Positions 7,039 through 10,737 of a DNA stretch of 10,737 bases are shown here, one piece after another. The first letter of the stretch is position 1. Each line of letters begins with the position of its first letter. Source of the DNA: JBCDHN01 sp964351855 (GTDB lineage Bacteria > Verrucomicrobiota > Verrucomicrobiia > Verrucomicrobiales > DEV007). The position numbers and the translations under genes were made by a program. A model generated the notes under the pieces. It was given only the letters and a program-made list of their open reading frames with translations, did no database searches and was not told the origin of the DNA. Where the stretch lies: positions 1-10,737 of the forward strand of contig CAYGQD010000237.1 of the NCBI GenBank assembly GCA_964351855.1, given 5' to 3'.

Positions 7039-7555
7039 ACAAAAAGAACAGTCTGAAAAACCAGGAAAATGCGCTTGGAGATTCAAGAGGCTTTTGATTT
7101 CACAGCAACGAGGCACCACAACCTAAACCCGGTTTTCGCTCTGTGGATATTTTTGACTAACCCAACCGCGTGTTAATAAATCTGGTGGGTGGCGTTTTTA
7201 ACGTTCCCAATTTTAAGGCTCTGGGAGATTAAGGCTCTGGGGGATTTCGAGTGGATGAATTTAAGCAGGCTCCATACTGAGTCCGCCCAAATGAAATCGT
7301 ATCCTCGCCCGGGATGCCTCGAAGATGGCAATCCCCGAGCAGCGGTTCGCAACCCTTGGATCAGTGAGTTAATCTCGGACTTGATGGAACCGATAAAACG
7401 TCTCCAACTTGGGACAACTCCGCGTCTCCCGTGCAAATAGCGGGTGGGAATTTATGGGAGCAAAAGGCGGAGTGACCATTATATTTTTTTAAGCTTAATT
7501 CCATTTATAATTCTGTATCAGAAAGAACTTCCACGCATGTTTGTGGTGGACGACC
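7039..7555. other. Long intergenic gap with probable dispersed repeat; only break in the cluster
   Basis: About 517 bases with no convincing gene, in a cluster otherwise packed to within about 100 bases. Both strands have an open frame over roughly 7173-7440 (plus from GTG 7189; minus from TTG 7436), an overlap typical of a repeat or non-coding stretch rather than two genes. The plus-strand translation, with NPWISELISDLMEPI and LQLGTTPRLPCK, resembles repeated hypothetical fragments that I associate from memory with Rhodopirellula genomes; this is unverified. A 16-base tandem duplication lies at 7213-7244. Next to the isomerase stop, 7478-7515 is very AT-rich, with a minus-strand TATAAT (7483-7478) but no good -35 box. 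A separate promoter for the genes downstream (7038 to 34) could lie here, but I cannot support one. No terminator with a strong stem and T-run is evident. Confidence 0.5.
7213..7244. repeat. 16-base tandem duplication
   Basis: Two adjacent 16-base copies, TTAAGGCTCTGGGAGA (7213-7228) and TTAAGGCTCTGGGGGA (7229-7244), differ at one base. They lie within the long intergenic gap, near one end of the candidate dispersed repeat. The most economical reading is a recent slippage duplication; a binding-site pair is possible but has no support beyond the repetition. Confidence 0.85.
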
Positions 7556-8140
7556 TTACTCGGCACTTGCCATTATCAGGTCCAGAGCACAATGAATGAT
7601 CGCTTGATGCAAGATCTCTACATAGCCATAGCTCTTCGATGGGACATAAAACCTTAAATCACCCATCCCACGTAAAGGGTTTCCGGGCTCAAAACCTGAC
7701 AGACTCACAGCCTCACACCCCATTTTGAGAGCAGTTTGTACTCCGTTGAGGATATTGGCAGACTTACCACTGCTACTCACCGCAACTACCATGTCCTCAG
7801 GTCTGCCGATAATGGAGAAAGGCTCGGAAAAGACGTTTTCGTATCCCAAATCGTTGGAGATGCAGGTCAGCAATGAGTTGTCGGTAAACGTCAACCCTGG
7901 AATACGACCATTCTTGGTGAAGTCCGCAGCCATGTGGCTCGCGATCCCTGAACTGCCGCCGTTCCCGAAAAAATAGACTTTTCCGCCTCGATCACGGCAG
8001 GCAACCGATAGGCGCGCGAATTCCTCAATTCCCGCATCAAATCCTATCGAGGTGCCGTGAACGTCACTACAAGCAAATTGTTGGGACAGTTCCGCGATCT
8101 CGCGAAAGTAGTTTTGACCAAATTGAGGAGGAAAATTCAC
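7556..8140 (-). CDS. gmhA: GmhA-like phosphoheptose isomerase (SIS domain)
   Basis: A 194-residue single SIS-domain protein, the length of GmhA, which converts sedoheptulose 7-phosphate to D-glycero-D-manno-heptose 7-phosphate, the first step to activated heptose for lipopolysaccharide core, S-layer or capsule. Visible motifs: FFGNGGSSGIASHMAADF (57-74, phosphate loop and H69), FTDNSLLTCISNDLGYENVF (85-104), VAVSSSGKSANIL (119-131, Ser-rich phosphate site) and GYVEILHQAIIHCALDL (172-188), where H178 aligns with the catalytic His180 of E. coli GmhA. The residue aligned with catalytic Glu65 is Asp73. That keeps the acid group but may alter rate or substrate, so a related SIS isomerase is possible. 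The start is GTG at 8140 with no clear Shine-Dalgarno. It lies 22 bases after the upstream methyltransferase and is the last gene before the long gap. Confidence 0.8.
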   Translation of the reverse strand: MNFPPQFGQNYFREIAELSQQFACSDVHGTSIGFDAGIEEFARLSVACRDRGGKVYFFGNGGSSGIASHMAADFTKNGRIPGLTFTDNSLLTCISNDLGYENVFSEPFSIIGRPEDMVVAVSSSGKSANILNGVQTALKMGCEAVSLSGFEPGNPLRGMGDLRFYVPSKSYGYVEILHQAIIHCALDLIMASAE

Positions 8141-8162
8141 GATAGTTTAGTTTTCTTTTGGT

Positions 8163-9326
8163 TCAGGAAGAGGAATGCCGCAGGAGACTGACGTATTGTT
8201 GCCCTCTACCAAACCAACTTTCGAATGCACCCCAGCTAATGTCTGTAGCTTCGTTCTCCAGTTGATTGAGCACATTTTCATACGCCCCAAGCGAAGACTT
8301 GGTTTGAGCGTCCATGTTCGCCGCGTGAGCGATGAGTTGTTTTGTTAAATCAGCCAGGTCCCTAATGAGTTGATTCCAGTCTGCACCGCTTTCCTCGCTC
8401 GCAAGGCAAAGGCGATAAACTTGGTCCCCAACTTCTTTGAGGCGGCGGTTCGTCGCACTGTCCCCAACTGTCGGCTCCGCCTGATAATTCATGAGATTGT
8501 GAAGATTTTGCCAATACGACTCCAATCCCGGACCATTGAATTCTTGGCGCGGATCTCCAACTAGGGCTTTGTACCAACGCCAGTCCGTTATAAAATGCGG
8601 CGAGCTTCCATGGAGTGAAAATTCACCACCTAGTGCCTCGATAACTTCTGAAATCCCCAGCAACCAGCGACCGCTAAATGGCTGGATGATATTGTCAAGC
8701 AGCCAATCGCGATGAGACCGACTCATCGCCGCCAGCGTGTTGAGGTGAGGTGAGATTTCCGGTAGCAAGCGTTCCAACTTTGCTTCGGTATCATTCAGAT
8801 TACGAACCAAAAAACGCGCCGCAAAACGGCGCAAACACTCCGGGAGATAGCTAATGGAATCGCAGGTTGTAATCACCATCATTCCATTTTCTGCGGTATG
8901 ACTGGCAATATGCTCTAACAACCCCACTGGATCGGCCTGAAAAGGAAGTGTCCCCTCGCAAATCACCAAGTCAAAGCGCTCCTCGGTTTGATAATCCTCG
9001 AAAAGAGAATGTGTAAGTTCCGGTTCCCTAGCGAGAACCGAAGGGTGTTCGGCAAACAGCTTTTGAATGGACTCAACTCCATAGCGATTTCCTTCTACCA
9101 GCATATAACGGCCAGGTTTGTAGCTGGCTGTGTGCAAGCTATTGTAGCCTGATCCTGGACCAAACTCCACCACTGAGCGATCCTTCACAAAGGAGGCTGG
9201 AAGACCAAGCACACGATAGAGGGCATCGCGACGTCTGAAGTGTTTCTGCAAATCTGAAATATCCTGGGCAACAGGCGAAATTCGCTCGCTCTCGTAAAAC
9301 TCGACGAATGATTTGATCTTACTCAT
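8163..9326 (-). CDS. SAM-dependent methyltransferase with helical C-terminal extension
   Basis: A 387-residue protein. Residues 50-155 form a class I methyltransferase core: VVEFGPGSGYNS (52-63, motif I), YMLVEGNRYG (74-83, acidic end of strand 2), FDLVICEGTLPF (118-129, motif IV region) and NGMMVITTCDS (147-157). The remaining ~230 residues are not from a family I can name. They are rich in charged and Leu residues, with helical stretches at about 292-360 (RRLKEVGDQVYRLCLAS, LIRDLADLTKQLIAHA). The acceptor is unknown; a sugar hydroxyl or amine is the natural guess in this setting. It starts with ATG 2 bases after the stop of the C-methyltransferase gene, so the two are probably co-translated, and it has no zinc ribbon, unlike its two methyltransferase neighbours. 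An SD-like sequence is absent. Confidence 0.78.
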   Translation of the reverse strand: MSKIKSFVEFYESERISPVAQDISDLQKHFRRRDALYRVLGLPASFVKDRSVVEFGPGSGYNSLHTASYKPGRYMLVEGNRYGVESIQKLFAEHPSVLAREPELTHSLFEDYQTEERFDLVICEGTLPFQADPVGLLEHIASHTAENGMMVITTCDSISYLPECLRRFAARFLVRNLNDTEAKLERLLPEISPHLNTLAAMSRSHRDWLLDNIIQPFSGRWLLGISEVIEALGGEFSLHGSSPHFITDWRWYKALVGDPRQEFNGPGLESYWQNLHNLMNYQAEPTVGDSATNRRLKEVGDQVYRLCLASEESGADWNQLIRDLADLTKQLIAHAANMDAQTKSSLGAYENVLNQLENEATDISWGAFESWFGRGQQYVSLLRHSSS

Positions 9327-9328
9327 GC

Positions 9329-10480
9329 TTAGTTTAGCGCAGCCGTGGCGGGAATCACCAAGTCCAACCTATGGAGCCGGTTTTGAATGGAAGCAGCGAC
9401 TTGCGGAGCTAGCGGTACAAAAATTGGCACACCCGAAGGAACTTCATCAGGAGTGTAGACAGGTTTTCCGAGGTGTCTTGTGTTCTTGCGGCTTGGATCT
9501 TCATCCAAAAAGCAAGCGATTCCGTCTTCCCCCAGACATCCGACAAGCCAGTTCGCGGCGATGGACGTTCCAAAGACTGCAATGGGTTGGTCAGCGGCTA
9601 ATTCTTTCGCTTGGCTCATCACCAACTTCAGCCACGACAAAGTTTTCTCGGTTTGTGCTATCTGCTCAGACGTATCCGGATTTGGCGTGTTCGACTCCGA
9701 TTCTTTTGGCGTCGCTATGAGCGACAATTCCTTGGGCAACCATCCAAAATTGTCACGATTCACGGGATCCAATCCCGACTGCAAAGCGAGGTTCTGCAAA
9801 CTCGATGCCGTGAAATGGCTGCAATGATCCGCGATCAAAAGTTCAAACGGATTTTCAGTTGGAGTAGGCACCTGCACGAAGACAAAGCCGCCCTCGTCGA
9901 GTTTCTTTCCCATTGATCGCAGCAATCCTCCAGGATTTGGAACGTGCTCGAGCAGGTGGATCATCGAAATCGCACTGAAGCCAGCGGGAATATCACGCAA
10001 ATCCATCGCAAAAAAGTCACGAACTCCTGGGATTTGCAAAACATCTTCGCGATACTTCTCAGAAAGTTCTGCTCCAGCGTATTGCCAGTCCGTTAGGACC
10101 TTGGCACAAGCCTTTAGAAATCCACCATTTCCACACCCAGCGTCCAAGAGTCTACCTTGGGGTTGGAGATCTAGGGTTCCAACCAACGATGCAACCAATT
10201 TTTCGGATCGCGGCATCGGCTCTCCGGTTTCTGCGTCAAAGACCGCCTGCTCAATTCCGCCAGACTGATAGTAGACCGAGTAGTCTCGGTAAATTCGATC
10301 GCATTCTGCGGACCACTCCGGCGTAACTGGAGTTTGAAGCAAACCACAGTTTCGGCATAGATTTAGGCGTCCCCCGGAAGGCCAAGCCTTACAATCCGAG
10401 GTCACACGGCCTAGCTCGCGATAAGCTTTGAATTCATGCAGGTCAGAAGACTCGCACTCGTGACAGGTCAAATCAGACAT
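9329..10480 (-). CDS. Sugar C-methyltransferase family protein (zinc-binding, SAM, and C-terminal domains)
   Basis: A 383-residue protein with the three-part build of NDP-hexose C-methyltransferases (TylC3-like). The N-terminal zinc-binding part has CHEC (C6, C9) and CRNC (C42, C45). The SAM domain has RLLDAGCGNGGFL (110-122), AELSEKYR (137-144), MIHLLEHVPNPGGLL (173-187), GGFVFVQVPTP (197-207) and ADHCSHFTASSL (217-228). The C-terminal Rossmann-like domain starts around 298 with IAVFGTSIAANWL and continues through FLDEDPSRKNTRHLGKPVY (324-342), as in the C-methyltransferase C-terminal domain. Family members methylate C-3 of 4-keto-6-deoxy nucleotide sugars to make branched sugars. The ATG at 10480 overlaps the stop of the upstream RmlD-like gene by 8 bases, so enzyme and reductase are likely coupled. 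Product identity is not determined. Confidence 0.82.
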   Translation of the reverse strand: MSDLTCHECESSDLHEFKAYRELGRVTSDCKAWPSGGRLNLCRNCGLLQTPVTPEWSAECDRIYRDYSVYYQSGGIEQAVFDAETGEPMPRSEKLVASLVGTLDLQPQGRLLDAGCGNGGFLKACAKVLTDWQYAGAELSEKYREDVLQIPGVRDFFAMDLRDIPAGFSAISMIHLLEHVPNPGGLLRSMGKKLDEGGFVFVQVPTPTENPFELLIADHCSHFTASSLQNLALQSGLDPVNRDNFGWLPKELSLIATPKESESNTPNPDTSEQIAQTEKTLSWLKLVMSQAKELAADQPIAVFGTSIAANWLVGCLGEDGIACFLDEDPSRKNTRHLGKPVYTPDEVPSGVPIFVPLAPQVAASIQNRLHRLDLVIPATAALN

Positions 10481-10737
10481 TGAAATTCAAAAAATGAGTC
10501 AACGCTTGGTAGGGATCCGGACGCTCACTCGTCGCGAGACTGGTGTAGTTCGGAATAAACGAATCTGAGCCCAGCCTCTGCCGCGCACTATTGGATTCCA
10601 CAAGAGATGAATCGGCACCGAGTTTCTGCGCGAAAAACCGTGCCGCTTCATCGTATCGAATATCGTGCGCTGCAGACAGATGCAAAATGGGCGCCTCCTC
10701 CGATCCCATCGCCAACCCTGCCACCACGAAGTCGAGC
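10473..10737 (-). CDS. RmlD-like NAD(P)-dependent sugar-nucleotide reductase/epimerase, C-terminal part
   Basis: Partial gene: only the last 87 codons are inside the window and the frame is open to the right edge. The visible part fits the C-terminal substrate-binding end of SDR enzymes such as dTDP-4-dehydrorhamnose reductase (RmlD): VVAGLAMGSEEAPILHLSA, then IRYDEAARFFAQKLGADSSLV, then a closing stretch with PNYTSLATSERPDPYQAL. The Rossmann domain and YxxxK catalytic residues are outside, so reductase versus epimerase cannot be decided. The stop overlaps the start of the C-methyltransferase gene by 8 bases, which suggests the pair acts on the same nucleotide-linked 4-keto sugar. The GTG at 10727 is an internal codon and not a start. 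Confidence 0.65.
   Translation of the reverse strand, partial: LDFVVAGLAMGSEEAPILHLSAAHDIRYDEAARFFAQKLGADSSLVESNSARQRLGSDSFIPNYTSLATSERPDPYQALTHFLNFNV

Noticed and set aside
7039..7119. 27-codon GTG-initiated extension of the glycosyltransferase gene
   Set aside because: Composition (Cys-rich, low complexity to family) and the better ATG at 7038 argue against it, though it is not excluded.
7205..7430. Terminal inverted repeats of a mobile element (TCCCAA/TTGGGA and GGGAGA/TCTCCC pairs)
   Set aside because: Only 6-base matches at unequal offsets; expected by chance in a stretch of this length.
7173..7436. 87-codon minus-strand open frame (TTG start) in the long gap
   Set aside because: TTG start, no ribosome site, no recognisable family, and an equally long open frame on the other strand; better read as a repeat.
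7189..7440. 83-codon plus-strand open frame (GTG start)
   Set aside because: Overlaps the minus-strand frame in the same region and has no start signal; kept only as evidence for a dispersed repeat.
7478..7515. Promoter with TATAAT on the minus strand
   Set aside because: The position 17 bases upstream reads AAATGG, not a -35 box, and the tract is simply AT-rich, so a -10 match is expected by chance.

Overview
The window holds a one-directional surface-glycan biosynthesis cluster. All ten supported genes lie on the minus strand, so transcription runs from position 10737 towards 1, and most genes are separated by 2-52 bases or overlap. The first gene (right edge) is cut by the window, and the left edge falls in a tandem repeat just past the last gene. 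I found no rRNA, tRNA, CRISPR array or transposase.

Layout in transcription order: (A) 10737-7556: tail of an RmlD-like sugar-nucleotide reductase, a C-methyltransferase of the NDP-hexose type, a second SAM methyltransferase and a GmhA-like phosphoheptose isomerase. (B) 7555-7039: a long gap containing a tandem duplication and probably a dispersed repeat. (C) 7038-3705: a putative glycosyltransferase (TIGR04372-like), a zinc-ribbon SAM methyltransferase and a Fe(II)/2-oxoglutarate oxygenase. Parts of this block are visibly more AT-rich. (D) 3708-34: a KpsF/KdsD-type sugar-phosphate isomerase with CBS domains, a Gfo/Idh/MocA oxidoreductase and a NeuB-family synthase fused to SAF and cupin domains. 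This block is more GC-rich.

Inferred joint function: block D has the key activities for a 2-keto-3-deoxy (ulosonic) acid: an aldose/ketose phosphate isomerase, a PEP-condensing NeuB-type synthase and an NAD-dependent oxidoreductase. Block A looks like a branch for a methylated deoxysugar and/or heptose. Block C would transfer and decorate sugars. No cytidylyltransferase, polymerase, flippase or exporter is visible, so the locus must continue outside the window.

Organism: a Gram-negative-type bacterium of moderate GC, most likely a planctomycete of the Pirellulaceae/Rhodopirellula kind. Grounds are the near absence of Shine-Dalgarno sequences, the GTG starts, the cluster style, a heptamer repeat beside a gene end, and an intergenic stretch that resembles, from memory only, repeats in Rhodopirellula genomes. 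This assignment is an inference and Verrucomicrobia-type bacteria are not excluded. The points most worth follow-up are the NeuB-SAF-cupin fusion next to a KdsD-like isomerase and a 2OG oxygenase (a possible non-standard ulosonic acid route), and the heptamer array that supplies TAG stops in all three frames.
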